From Armatimonadota bacterium (GTDB lineage: Bacteria; Armatimonadota; Zipacnadia; UBA1398; JAKPQA01), in the NCBI GenBank assembly GCA_029547025.1, contig JAKPQA010000126.1, positions 1 to 64,000 of the forward strand: a DNA stretch of 64,000 nt. The letters run 5' to 3'. Position 1 is the stretch's first letter. Each line of letters begins with the position of its first letter. A program made the position numbers and the translations under genes. Below the pieces are notes generated by a model, which saw nothing but the letters and a program-made list of their open reading frames with translations, was not told where the DNA came from and made no database searches. Below are positions 25,602 through 34,892 of this stretch, piece after piece.

Positions 25602-27575
25602 ATGGCCGTAAGAGACCAAGAACTTGAGCTCTATCGGGGGCTGATGGAGGCCCCCAAGGAGTACGCCGAAGGATTCACCAAGCGGTCCATCATCGGGGCC
25701 TTCTTTGTGGGCCTGATCATGATGCCGGGGTCGATCTACCTCGGCCTCCTGGCGGGCCAGGGCCTGGGTCCGGCGGCCGAGTGGGTCACGATCATCCTGT
25801 TCACCGAAGCGGCCCGGCGGTCGTTCACGGTGTTGCGGCGGCAGGAGATCTACATCCTGTACTACATGGCCGGGGCCCTGACAGGCGGCATTGGCCTGGT
25901 GGCCCTTTCGGGCGGGCCCTTCGCGGGCCTGATCTGGAATCAGTATCTGGTGCAGTCGGATGCGGCCCTCGGGTTCGGGATCCGCGACCAAATCCCCTAC
26001 TGGGTCGTCCCGTCCGCCGACTCGCCGGCACTCGTCGAACGGACCTTCTTCCACCCCCATTGGTTCGTGCCCATCCTGCTCCTGGTTCTGGGGAACATCC
26101 TGGGCCGGCTCAACTGGTTCGGGCTGGGGTATGTGCTGTTCCGCATCACGTCGGACGTCGAACGCCTCCCCTTCCCCATGGCACCCATCGCGGCGCAGGC
26201 GGCCACGGCGCTGGCGGAGGTGACGGCCAAGACCGAAGGCTGGCGCTGGCATCTGTTCTCCATCGGCGCGGTCATCGGCATCGCCTTTGGCCTGCCCTAT
26301 GTGGGCATCCCCGCCTTCACCGGGTCCGTACTGACGCGGCCCGTGCAGCTCATCCCCATCCCTTTCTATGACATGACGCTTCGCCTGGAGCGTACCTTCC
26401 CTGCCGTGCCCTTCGCCTTGAGCACGGACTTGGGCGCCGCCATCGTCGGGTTCGTGCTGCCGTTCTGGGTGGTCATTGGCTCCGCGCTGGCGACACTGGC
26501 GTCGCTGATCATCAACCCCTGGCTGGCGCGAAACCAGCTCATGCCCACATGGTCGCCCGGGATGGACTACATCCAGACATCCTTTGCGACCAGCGTCGAC
26601 TTCTGGACCTCGTTCGGCATCGGCACCAGCGCGGCGGTGGCGGTCATCGGCATCGTGAGCATTCTGCGGTCGGCGAGCCGCATGAAGCGGGAAACCTCCG
26701 GGCGTGGGACGTTCCAGCCGCCGCCGGGCCGGGGTGATTTCCCGATCTGGATCGGCATCGCCCTCTTCGCCGCGTCGACGCTGACGTATATCCTTCTGTG
26801 CCGACTCTGGCTGGTGCCCAAGTTCCCCCTGGTCTTCCTGGTGTTCTTCGGCTTCATCCAGTCGCCGGTGGAGTCGTACATCAATGCACGGATGATCGGG
26901 CTGACCGGCCAGTACATCGGCATCCCGATGGTGCGGGAGGCCAGCTTTATCCTCAGCCGCTACAAAGGAGTCGACATCTGGTTCGCCCCGATCCCGATGA
27001 GCAATCATGGTGGCCAGGCACAGAACCTGCGCGTGGTCGAGCTCACGGGCACCAAGATCACCAGCATCATCAAGGCAGAGCTGTTCATGCTCCCGCTGAT
27101 ACTGATCTGCAGCCTGTGCTTCTGGCAGTACATGTGGAAGCTGGCTCCCATCCCTTCCACCGCCTACCCGTATGCGCAGAAGATGTGGCACCTGCAAGCG
27201 CTGCGCAGCTGTCTGTGGATGACGGCGACCGCGCAGAACAACGAGATGTTCATGCGAGCCATCAACTGGAAGTACATCGTCGCGGGCGGAGCCTCGGCAT
27301 TGGGCTCCTACGGCGTGCTCTCCGTTCTCCAGCTGCCCGTGATGCTGGTGTGGGGGTTCGTACGAGGTCTGGGCGGTAACCCGATGGATGCCATCCCGCA
27401 GCTGTTCGGCGCCCTCCTGAGCCAGTTCTACTTTGTCCGGCGCTACGGCATGAGGGAGTGGAAGCAGTACTCGGCAGTACTAGTAGCGGGCTATGCCTGC
27501 GGCATGGGCCTCATCGGCATGGGCTCGGCCGCCATCGCCATGGTCATGAAGTCCATCCGGCAGTTGCCGTACTGA
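25602..27575 (+). CDS. OPT-superfamily-like transporter
   Basis: 657 aa with about 14 membrane segments. The opening GAFFVGLIMMPGSIYLGLLA resembles the first helix of oligopeptide transporters. A conserved DVERLPFPMAPIAAQAAT and a later FILSRYKGVDIWFAPIP follow. Members are usually annotated as peptide transporters, but substrate evidence is lacking. It lies 48 nt after the M28-like/FtsX fusion and, with the DUF6785 protein, makes a three-gene membrane module. The family looks distantly similar to the DUF6785 protein (inference). Confidence 0.72.
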   Translation: MAVRDQELELYRGLMEAPKEYAEGFTKRSIIGAFFVGLIMMPGSIYLGLLAGQGLGPAAEWVTIILFTEAARRSFTVLRRQEIYILYYMAGALTGGIGLVALSGGPFAGLIWNQYLVQSDAALGFGIRDQIPYWVVPSADSPALVERTFFHPHWFVPILLLVLGNILGRLNWFGLGYVLFRITSDVERLPFPMAPIAAQAATALAEVTAKTEGWRWHLFSIGAVIGIAFGLPYVGIPAFTGSVLTRPVQLIPIPFYDMTLRLERTFPAVPFALSTDLGAAIVGFVLPFWVVIGSALATLASLIINPWLARNQLMPTWSPGMDYIQTSFATSVDFWTSFGIGTSAAVAVIGIVSILRSASRMKRETSGRGTFQPPPGRGDFPIWIGIALFAASTLTYILLCRLWLVPKFPLVFLVFFGFIQSPVESYINARMIGLTGQYIGIPMVREASFILSRYKGVDIWFAPIPMSNHGGQAQNLRVVELTGTKITSIIKAELFMLPLILICSLCFWQYMWKLAPIPSTAYPYAQKMWHLQALRSCLWMTATAQNNEMFMRAINWKYIVAGGASALGSYGVLSVLQLPVMLVWGFVRGLGGNPMDAIPQLFGALLSQFYFVRRYGMREWKQYSAVLVAGYACGMGLIGMGSAAIAMVMKSIRQLPY

Positions 27576-27627
27576 GCGGTACGAACCGGGACAGGCCCGC
27601 TGACCGCTACCGTAGAACCTTGGGTAC

Positions 27628-28632
27628 ATGAACGCCTACCAGAGAACGTTGGCTACGGTTCGTGGTGAGCCACGCGACCGGCTCTCCTGCCAGCCGATTT
27701 TCATGACCTTCGCAGCACGCCTCGCCGGCATCTCGTACCAGCGCTATGTCACCGAAGCGTCGGCACTGGTGGAGGCACAGCTCCGGCTCTGCGAGACCTT
27801 TGGGATCGACGTGGTGAGTTGTTGCTCCGATGCGTGGCGCGAGGCCCACGACTGCGGGGCCGAGCTGCGCTACTTCGACGAAGCCCCGCCAACGTGCTCG
27901 AGCCACCTTCTGGCCGACAAGTCCCGGCTGTCCAGCATGCGGCTGCCGGTCGGCGGACTCGGGCCACGGATGTCGGATCGTGTCGAGGCCGTCACCCGTT
28001 TCCGGCAGGCCGTTGGCGGTGAGATACCGATCCTGGGTTGGGTCGAGGGGCCCGTGGCCGAGGCCGCCGACCTGCGCGGCCTCAATGAGCTCATGCTCGA
28101 CACGGTGGACGACCTGCCGTTCGTGCTCGAGCTGTTCGAGTTTGCCACGCAGATGGAGATCGTGTTCGCCCGCGCCCAGGTTGAGGCCGGTGCCGATATC
28201 ATCGGCATCGGCGATGCCGCCGCCTCGCTGGTCTCCAGAGCCTTCTACGAGGAGCACGCCCTGGCATTCGAGCAACGGATCATCGACGCCGTGCATGAGG
28301 CCGGTGCTCTGGTCCGGCTGCATGTCTGCGGCAACGCGAGCCATCTGCTCGAGTGCTTTCGACGTCTGGGCCCCGACCTGGTGGACATCGACTACCCGGT
28401 GCCGTTCGCGGGCATCCGGGAGCGGATCGGGCCGGAGACCGTGCTGCTGGGCAACGTGGACCCGGTCGCCGTGGTGCGCGACGGCTCGCCCCAGCGGATC
28501 GAGGCGGCGGTGGGTGCCTGCCACCGCGAGGCCGGTGACCGCTTCATGGTTGGCGCCGGATGCGAGATCCCGCCCGACACTCCCGAGGAGAACGTCCAGG
28601 CCCTGGTTGGCTATGCCCGGTCGCACGAGTAG
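27628..28632 (+). CDS. Uroporphyrinogen decarboxylase-like (MtaA/CmuA-type) protein
   Basis: 334-aa URO-D superfamily barrel. The metal site of MtaA-type methyltransferases is complete: H232 and C234 in LHVCGN and C312 in VGAGCEIPPDTPEEN. The family moves methyl groups between corrinoid proteins and thiols; the acceptor and donor here are unknown. It follows the OPT-like gene by 52 nt. The start MNAYQRTLATVRGEPRDR matches the usual N-terminus of the family, where a gly-glu-x-x-asp-arg segment sits near residue 15. Confidence 0.82.
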   Translation: MNAYQRTLATVRGEPRDRLSCQPIFMTFAARLAGISYQRYVTEASALVEAQLRLCETFGIDVVSCCSDAWREAHDCGAELRYFDEAPPTCSSHLLADKSRLSSMRLPVGGLGPRMSDRVEAVTRFRQAVGGEIPILGWVEGPVAEAADLRGLNELMLDTVDDLPFVLELFEFATQMEIVFARAQVEAGADIIGIGDAAASLVSRAFYEEHALAFEQRIIDAVHEAGALVRLHVCGNASHLLECFRRLGPDLVDIDYPVPFAGIRERIGPETVLLGNVDPVAVVRDGSPQRIEAAVGACHREAGDRFMVGAGCEIPPDTPEENVQALVGYARSHE

Positions 28633-28705
28633 CGCTTCACAGGTCCAGCCAGACGGCGTAGGCTGAATGGCGGCCGAATGGATGGCCCCATCGGGGGTGG
28701 ATGCC

Positions 28706-28957
28706 ATGGGCGGAAGACCTCAGTGTCTGTGCGCTCACCTGAAACGCATCGGGGACGACAGGAGCACAACGCGGCCCGAGGACGTCTCGTCGCGTGACTC
28801 GGGACCCGAGCAGGCGAACTGGGTATGCACGCACGGGATCTACGACCGCGCCTGGCAGGCGGGCTCTCGGCCCAGGCCATCGGTCTGCTTCGGGCCCCGG
28901 CCGGGCAACTGCCCGGAGTTCGAACCGGGGCCGCCGAGTGAAGAGGCAGGGGAATGA
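28706..28957 (+). CDS. Small Cys-containing protein, unknown
   Basis: 83 aa if begun at ATG 28706, preceded by GGGGGTGG; an upstream ATG at 28667 adds 13 residues. Its stop overlaps the next start as ATGA, a sign of a real coupled gene in an otherwise empty 320-nt gap. Cys residues fall as CLC near the N-terminus, then WVCTHG, SVCFG and GNCPEF, which could bind a metal. Codon third positions are G/C-rich like the neighbours. No family recognised. The antisense frame is also open, so coding status is not certain. Confidence 0.45.
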   Translation: MGGRPQCLCAHLKRIGDDRSTTRPEDVSSRDSGPEQANWVCTHGIYDRAWQAGSRPRPSVCFGPRPGNCPEFEPGPPSEEAGE

Positions 28958-31038
28958 ACCGATCCGGCAGGCCCGAGGCCGAGTTGCAGACGAGCCTCCC
29001 AAAGTTCCTGGCGGGCCTGTCGCAGACCTGCCGAGAGGAGAACCGCTCGGCCCGCGAGAGCATCGCGGCCCCTGAGGACTGGCGCAAGGCTCGAGGTAAC
29101 CTCGAGGGCGCACTTCTCGACTGCCTCGGGGGCCTCCCCGAGCTGCGGGAGCCCCTCAACAGCCGGCTGTGTGGCGAGGTGCAGGGGCCAGGCTACCGCA
29201 TGGCCCAGGTCGCGTACGAGAGTCTGCCGGGTCTCCACGTGTCCGCGAGTCTGTACCTGCCCGAGACCGAGGGACAGCATCCCGGGGTCACCATCCAATG
29301 CGGGCTCACCAGCGCCGGGAAGGCTGAGGCGGCGATCCAGAGGCTGGCGATTGAGTTGGCCACCAACGGCATGGCCGCCCTGGTGGCTGATCCGGTCGGG
29401 CAAGGCGAGAGGGCATCCTACCGGACCACCGACGGGATGGTGCTTCCAGGCGGAGGAGCGTGCGAGCAGGCCTATCTCGATGGGCCTTGCCGGCTCGCCG
29501 GCGCCAGCCTGGTGTCGTACATGGTCTACGAGTGCTCGCGGGCGCTGGACCTGCTGGCGGCACTGCCGGCCGTCGATGCGGACCACCTCGGTGTGGTCGG
29601 CCACGAGCAGGGCTGCCTCGTGGCACTGCTGGCCGCCGCCCTGGACGAACGCGTTGGATCCACGTGCCTGGTGGCTGCACCCGCCTGGCACGAGCAGGTT
29701 GAGGCGGGCCGAGTGCTGGCCCCCGGTGGGCTGCTCCGATCTGGTCTCGATCTGGCGGCTCTGTGTGCCCTGGTGGCTCCGCGCCCGCTGCGCATCATCC
29801 GTGGAGGCCCGGAAAGCGACGACGGTGACGACCTGAGCTTCGCTCGCCGCGTATACGCCCTCGAAGGCCAGCCCGGCAACCTGGACTGCGTGTGGTGCGA
29901 CGGCGCCCGCGACCTCTCGTCATCGGCACGCGCCCGCGTTCGCGAGTGGTTGGCGCGGTCGTCCGGTGTCGGAGTGGTCGAAGAGCCACTCGCCGATCCG
30001 CCCTGGCTTCCGGTCGAGGACACCTGGGTTACCCCGGAGGGCCGCATCGAGGAACTGGGCGGTCATTCGTTCTTTCACATCCATCGGGCGCTGGCCCGCG
30101 CGCAGATCACGGCGCGACCGAGCCAGGATCCCGAGCAGGTCGCTGCGGCGGTCTCCAGCATCGTGGGTCGCGGCCCGGCGGTGGCCTCGGAGCCCCTGAC
30201 CCGCCCGCGGAGCCAGGAAGACGGACTCCAGGTCGAGGACGTGTGGCTGGAGGTCGACGAGGGCCTGCGGTGCGCCGGGGTGGTCGTCGGGCCAGAGGAC
30301 CGGCGGGGCGGCCCGGGCGTCGTGTGGCTCCACGGCCGCGGCGATGCGGGACTTGCCGCGCACTGGGATCGTGTGCGTGACCTGGCCGGTAGCGGCGTCC
30401 GGGTTCTCGCGTTCTGGCCCCGGGGCACCGGCCCCGAAGCGCCTCGCGAAATCGCCGGGCAGTCGCGCCTGGCAGCGTCGCTCCTCGGGGTCGAGTCGCA
30501 GTGGGCACGCCAGGCGCTCATGTGCGGGCAGTCATTGGCCGCCATGCGCGCCCGGGACATCACGTCGGCGGTCGCCTACCTGATCTCGAGGCCCGAAGTG
30601 GACTCCGCATCGGTCTACGTGTGCGCTGAAGGGCGACCATCGCTGTGGGCACTATTGGCTGGGGTGGTCGAATCGGGCATCGCGGGGCTCGTGCTCAAGG
30701 GATTGCGGTCGTCGTTCGACGGCATCGCAACCCACTCACGCCACCGGTTCGTTCTGGCGGACGTCCTGCCCGGCGTCCTGTCGCTTCTCGACGTGCCCGA
30801 CCTGGTGCGGTCCATCGCCCCCCTGCCGGTGGCGCTGGTCTCTCCGCTTGACCACATGGGCGAGCCCGTCTCCGACCACCGTGCGCATGTCGCGTTCGGT
30901 CACGCGCGTCGAGCCTACCGGGCGCTGGGTGCCGAGGACTGGTTCGAGATCCGGACCCGCACCACGCCGGGCTCTCCGGATCTGGATGCCACGGCCAGCC
31001 TCCGCGACCTGCTGCGGCGAGCGGAGGGTCATCCATGA
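28954..31038 (+). CDS. Tandem alpha/beta-hydrolase-fold protein with altered nucleophile
   Basis: 694 aa, no clear signal peptide. Residues about 70-330 resemble the acetyl-xylan-esterase/dienelactone-hydrolase type of alpha/beta-hydrolase: a strand LYLPETEGQHPGVTIQCG, then ALVADPVGQGER, then the nucleophile elbow GVVGHEQGCLVALLAAAL. The elbow should read GxSxG but is GHEQG, with E218 for Ser. A second hydrolase-like half (about 430-690) has GVVWLHGRGDAGLAAHW, and its elbow (VCAEGRPSLW) also lacks GxSxG. Either a pseudoenzyme or an unusual nucleophile. It overlaps nif3 downstream by 4 nt (ATGA). Confidence 0.7.
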   Translation: MNRSGRPEAELQTSLPKFLAGLSQTCREENRSARESIAAPEDWRKARGNLEGALLDCLGGLPELREPLNSRLCGEVQGPGYRMAQVAYESLPGLHVSASLYLPETEGQHPGVTIQCGLTSAGKAEAAIQRLAIELATNGMAALVADPVGQGERASYRTTDGMVLPGGGACEQAYLDGPCRLAGASLVSYMVYECSRALDLLAALPAVDADHLGVVGHEQGCLVALLAAALDERVGSTCLVAAPAWHEQVEAGRVLAPGGLLRSGLDLAALCALVAPRPLRIIRGGPESDDGDDLSFARRVYALEGQPGNLDCVWCDGARDLSSSARARVREWLARSSGVGVVEEPLADPPWLPVEDTWVTPEGRIEELGGHSFFHIHRALARAQITARPSQDPEQVAAAVSSIVGRGPAVASEPLTRPRSQEDGLQVEDVWLEVDEGLRCAGVVVGPEDRRGGPGVVWLHGRGDAGLAAHWDRVRDLAGSGVRVLAFWPRGTGPEAPREIAGQSRLAASLLGVESQWARQALMCGQSLAAMRARDITSAVAYLISRPEVDSASVYVCAEGRPSLWALLAGVVESGIAGLVLKGLRSSFDGIATHSRHRFVLADVLPGVLSLLDVPDLVRSIAPLPVALVSPLDHMGEPVSDHRAHVAFGHARRAYRALGAEDWFEIRTRTTPGSPDLDATASLRDLLRRAEGHP

Positions 31039-32159
31039 GGGCCCCCACCGTGGGTGACATCGCGGACTTCATGGACCGCTGGGCACCGCCTCACCTGGCC
31101 GAGGACTGGGACCGCGTTGGCCTGCAGCTGGGCAGTCGCGATCAGCCCGTCGGCCGGGTACTCCTGGCCGTGGACCTGAGCAGCGCGGTGGTGGAGGAGG
31201 CGCTCGCTCGCGCTGCGGACCTCATTGTTTGTCATCACCCGGCGATCTTCCGGCCGGTCGCCTCGCTGACTGATTCCTCGGCCCAGGGCCGGAAGCTTCT
31301 CTCATTGGCTCGGGCGGGCGTCTCGGTTTTCGTCGCGCACACCAATCTCGACGCTGCCCATGCCCACAGCACCTCCGACGCCCTGGCGCGAGCGATCGGG
31401 CTGTTCGCTGACGTGAACCCGTTAGTTCCGCCAGCCCAACCACCGACACTGAAACTGGTCACCTATGTACCTCCCACATCCGCCGACACCGTGTTTGCCG
31501 CGCTGGCCGAGGCGGGGGCGGGATGTATCGGCCAGTACAGCCACTGCTCCTACCGGGTCACCGGGCACGGGACGTTCCTGCCCGGACCGGGGACCCACCC
31601 GGCCGTGGGCGAGGTGGGGCGCCTCGAGACGACCGACGAAACGCGGCTCGAGACGATCGTTCCGCCCGGCGCGCTCGAGCGCGTTCTGTCGGCGCTCCAT
31701 TCGGCACACCCCTACGAGGAACCCGCCTATGACGTGTTTCCACTTCACACGTCGGCTTCCCCCGCGCGGTTTGCCCGCCGCGGGACGCTCCGGGAACCGA
31801 TGTCGATGGGCGACCTCTGCCGCGCCGCCGCCTCGGCGCTGGGTGCCGAACGGGTCGGATTGGTGGGCGACCCAACGCGCCGGGTAACCTGCGTGGCCGT
31901 CTGTGCAGGCTCGGGCGGCTCCCTCGTGGACCCCATGGCCTCAATGGGCTTCGAGGCCATGATCACGGGCGAACTGGGCCATCACGACGCCCTGTCTGCC
32001 CTGGACCACGAACTGAGCGTCATTATGATGGGTCACCATACGACGGAGAGGCCTATCCTGGATGTGGCGCGGGAGAGGCTGATCGGGTCCTTTGGCGAAG
32101 GGCTCGAGGCGACCGTCGCCGACGGCGATGGCGATCCGCTCCGGGGGTGTGCGGCTTGA
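31035..32159 (+). CDS. Nif3-like dinuclear metal centre protein
   Basis: 374 aa, the long form of the Nif3/YbgI family with an inserted PII-like domain (about 140-245; VTYVPPTSADTVFAALAEAG). Metal ligands are visible: VCHHPAIF and AHTNLDAA in the N-terminal half and GHHTTERPIL in the C-terminal half. The family forms hexamers with two metals; its cellular role is debated (GTP cyclohydrolase-I type 2 is a frequent label). Start and stop overlap neighbours on both sides, so it is translated with the hydrolase and zinc-ribbon genes. Confidence 0.9.
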   Translation: MRAPTVGDIADFMDRWAPPHLAEDWDRVGLQLGSRDQPVGRVLLAVDLSSAVVEEALARAADLIVCHHPAIFRPVASLTDSSAQGRKLLSLARAGVSVFVAHTNLDAAHAHSTSDALARAIGLFADVNPLVPPAQPPTLKLVTYVPPTSADTVFAALAEAGAGCIGQYSHCSYRVTGHGTFLPGPGTHPAVGEVGRLETTDETRLETIVPPGALERVLSALHSAHPYEEPAYDVFPLHTSASPARFARRGTLREPMSMGDLCRAAASALGAERVGLVGDPTRRVTCVAVCAGSGGSLVDPMASMGFEAMITGELGHHDALSALDHELSVIMMGHHTTERPILDVARERLIGSFGEGLEATVADGDGDPLRGCAA

Positions 32160-32890
32160 GGGAGCAGATTCAGCTTCTGTATGACCTTCAGCAGATTGAC
32201 ACAAGGCTCGCTCGCGCGGCCGAGGAGCTCAGCAAGATGGACCACGGGGCCAAACTGGCCCGGCAGGCCAAGGCAGCCCAGAAGGAGCTTGAGGAACTCC
32301 AGGCCCGGCTCCATGCCGTGCAGACCGATCAGCGGGATGCCGAACTGGCCGAGAAGACCGTCGAGGAGAAGATCGAGCGCAACAGAAAGAGGGCCTACGG
32401 GGGCGAGATCGCCAACCCCAAGGAACTCCGGCACATCGAGCAAGAGACGCAGGCCCTGGAGCGCCAGCGGGGCGCCCTGGACGAGAAGATCCTGATCGCC
32501 ATGGCCGAAGCCGAGGAGCTCGCGGCCCAGGTGGCCGCCAAGGAACAGGAGTTCCGTGAGAAGGTCCGCGAGTACAAGAAGACTACCGCGGAGCAGAAGA
32601 GCCGCCAGGCCGAGCTGGAGGCCGAAACGGCTCGGCTGAAGGCCCAGAGGTCTGAACTGTGTCCTCGCATTGACGCGGCCAAGCTCCGGCTGTATGAATC
32701 CCTCCGCCCTGCGATGCGGAACCTGGCGGTCGTGGCTCTGGACGGCAACACCTGTTCCGGTTGCCGGGTCCAACTCCCCTCGAAGGCGGTTGAGCGTGCG
32801 GAGAGCTTCACCGAGATCACTCGATGTGACAGCTGCGGGCGCATCCTGTACGGTGGTTTCGCGAAACCGCATCATTCCGACGACGAGTAG
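32156..32890 (+). CDS. C4-type zinc ribbon coiled-coil protein (CdsZ-like)
   Basis: 244 aa. Long coiled coil (residues about 5-180, rich in Glu/Lys/Gln/Ala) followed by a zinc ribbon: CSGCRVQLP about residue 200 and CDSCGRILY near the end. A TTG at 32156 overlapping the nif3 stop (TTGA) gives the expected N-terminus REQIQLLYDLQQID; a GTG at 32147 is the alternative. The pairing of nif3 with this family is common in many phyla. Proposed roles in RNA or ribosome-associated processes are from the literature on relatives, not visible here. Confidence 0.85.
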   Translation: MREQIQLLYDLQQIDTRLARAAEELSKMDHGAKLARQAKAAQKELEELQARLHAVQTDQRDAELAEKTVEEKIERNRKRAYGGEIANPKELRHIEQETQALERQRGALDEKILIAMAEAEELAAQVAAKEQEFREKVREYKKTTAEQKSRQAELEAETARLKAQRSELCPRIDAAKLRLYESLRPAMRNLAVVALDGNTCSGCRVQLPSKAVERAESFTEITRCDSCGRILYGGFAKPHHSDDE

Positions 32891-32926
32891 CTCACGCGCG
32901 TTGGAGAGCCAAGCGACATAGCCCGT

Positions 32927-33505
32927 ATGGCGGAGTGTGATGGCACCATCGGCGAGACCGAGGCAAGGAAGACGCTGCTTCTGAACGTGGATGGCGGATC
33001 GCGCGGCAATCCCGGCCCGGCTGGGATTGGGGTTGTGATTCGAGAACCATCGGGGCGCGTGGTTCAGGAGATCAGCGAGAGCATCGGGCGCACGACGAAC
33101 AACGTGGCGGAATACCGGGCCATGATACGCGGCCTCGAGACCTGTCGTGCGCTCAACGCGCAGCGCGTACTCGTCTGCTCCGACAGCGAGCTTCTGGTGC
33201 GGCAGATGGTGGGCACCTACCGGGTCAAGGCCCAACACCTCCAGCCTCTCCACGAGCAAGCCACTCGGCTTGCCCGCAGCTTCTCTCAGGTGGCGTTCCG
33301 GCAGATCCCTCGGGAACAGAACGCTCACGCGGACCGCCTGGCCAGCGAGGCCATCGAAGGCCGAGCGGCGGCCAGCGGCGACACTTCAGGGGAGTTCGAG
33401 CTGGTCGAAGGCGACCCCGCTATTTGGATCCAGCGGGGAAGTGAGCCTGGCGAAAGCCCCCCGGCCGCCGGGCCCGCAACCGACGTCGGAAGGGGAGCCT
33501 CGTGA
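32927..33505 (+). CDS. Ribonuclease HI family protein
   Basis: 192 aa. The RNase H fold occupies about 15-145: [17 protein letters not shown] gives the first Asp, [11 protein letters not shown] the Glu, [12 protein letters not shown] the second Asp, and [11 protein letters not shown] the last Asp, so the four-carboxylate site is complete. It is the short archaeal/actinobacterial type without the basic protrusion of E. coli RnhA. The C-terminal 45 residues are low-complexity (Gly/Pro/Ser). The stop overlaps argG as GTGA. Removes RNA from RNA-DNA hybrids. Confidence 0.9.
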   Translation: MAECDGTIGETEARKTLLLNVDGGSRGNPGPAGIGVVIREPSGRVVQEISESIGRTTNNVAEYRAMIRGLETCRALNAQRVLVCSDSELLVRQMVGTYRVKAQHLQPLHEQATRLARSFSQVAFRQIPREQNAHADRLASEAIEGRAAASGDTSGEFELVEGDPAIWIQRGSEPGESPPAAGPATDVGRGAS

Positions 33506-34716
33506 AGGATAAGTGTGTTCTCGCGTATTCTGGTGGCCTCGATACTTCAGTGATCCTCAAGTGGTTGGTGGAGACATATGACTATGACGTGATTGCGTTC
33601 TGCGCCAACGTGGGGCAGGGCGACGACGAGCTCGAGGGCATCGAGCGCAAGGCGCTCGACAGCGGCGCTTGTGACGTCGTCGTGCGCGATGTCCGCGAGG
33701 AGTTCGTACGCGACTTCGTATTCCCGATCCTGAGAGCTGGAGCGGTGTACGAGGGCGCCTATCTCCTGGGGACCAGCATTGCCCGGCCGCTGCTGGCGAA
33801 GGAGCAGATCATGGTGGCCCGGCAGTCGGGCGCCACTGCGGTGGCGCACGGCGCCACCGGCAAGGGGAACGACCAGGTGCGCTTCGAGCTCACCTACCGC
33901 GCCTTTGAGCCCACCATCAGAATCATTGCTCCTTGGCGAGATGACCAATGGCCCATCAAGGGCCGCCAGGATGCCATCGAGTACGCCCAGCGCCACGGAA
34001 TCCCGATCAAGGCGACGGCCAGTAAGCCCTACAGCCAGGACGGCAACTTGCTCCACCTGAGCTATGAGGGCGGGATCCTCGAGGACCCATGGGCCTCGCC
34101 GCCTGAGGACATGTTCGAGCGCACCGTGGCGCCGACCGAGGCCCCCGACACCCCAGAAGAGGTGGATATCGAGTTCGAGAAAGGCACTCCCGTCGCGGTG
34201 AACGGTCAGCGTCTCGGTCCCGCCGCCCTTCTCGAGCGCCTCAACGAGATGGCGGGGCGGCATGGCGTGGGACGCGTCGATATGGTCGAGAACCGCTACG
34301 TGGGGATGAAGTCACGAGGCGTCTATGAGACTCCGGGCGGCACCGTGATCCGGGAGGCCCACCGTGCCGTCGAGTCCATCACGATGGACCGCGAAGTGAT
34401 GCGGATTCGCGACCGGATGCTGCCCGATTACGCTGCACTGGTCTACAACGGCTACTGGTACTCCCCTGAGATGCGCGTCCTCAACACATTCATGGACGCC
34501 ACACAGGAGAACGTCTCGGGCACGGCCCGGGTGCGGCTATTCAAGGGGAACTGCACAATCCTCGGGCGCAAGTCTCCGGTGTCCCTCTACCAGCCGCAGA
34601 TCGCGAGCTTCGATGACGACCAGGGTGCCTATCAGCAGGCCCTGGCCACTGGTTTCATCGAACTGAACGCCCTTCGGCTCACCGTGGGCAAGATGGTACA
34701 CGGAGACCCCCTGTAG
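33502..34716 (+). CDS. argG: Argininosuccinate synthase
   Basis: 404 aa, usual length. It joins citrulline and aspartate with ATP in arginine synthesis. The N-terminal ATP loop [15 protein letters not shown] is the PP-motif. Further hallmarks are [47 protein letters not shown] and [16 protein letters not shown] 33502 overlaps the RNase H stop and has GGGGAG upstream. No other arginine gene is in the window; the association with RNase H and nif3 looks positional rather than functional. Confidence 0.96.
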   Translation: MKDKCVLAYSGGLDTSVILKWLVETYDYDVIAFCANVGQGDDELEGIERKALDSGACDVVVRDVREEFVRDFVFPILRAGAVYEGAYLLGTSIARPLLAKEQIMVARQSGATAVAHGATGKGNDQVRFELTYRAFEPTIRIIAPWRDDQWPIKGRQDAIEYAQRHGIPIKATASKPYSQDGNLLHLSYEGGILEDPWASPPEDMFERTVAPTEAPDTPEEVDIEFEKGTPVAVNGQRLGPAALLERLNEMAGRHGVGRVDMVENRYVGMKSRGVYETPGGTVIREAHRAVESITMDREVMRIRDRMLPDYAALVYNGYWYSPEMRVLNTFMDATQENVSGTARVRLFKGNCTILGRKSPVSLYQPQIASFDDDQGAYQQALATGFIELNALRLTVGKMVHGDPL

Positions 34717-34892
34717 GCCGGTCAGGGCGACGAGAAGTACGTTGTGCGCGTTCGGACCCATAGTTGGCGCGACCCCGCTTCCGACGGGGAGCTCACCATG
34801 GCAGGATCTCCTACAGGAGACTGCGACACCCTCTGGCGAATGGGACCAGGGAGTGTACCCACTGCAGTGCCCGGTGATGAGGAGGTAGCGCC

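Noticed and set aside
24654-27197. An 847-codon open frame on the minus strand opposite the FtsX fusion and OPT-like genes
   Set aside because: Composition is Arg/His/Gln/Asp-rich as expected for the antisense of GC-rich genes; no domain, and both plus-strand genes are clearly real.
34807-34820. TCTCCT-AC-AGGAGA as a hairpin terminator of argG
   Set aside because: The 2-nt loop is too short for a stable hairpin and there is no T-tract.
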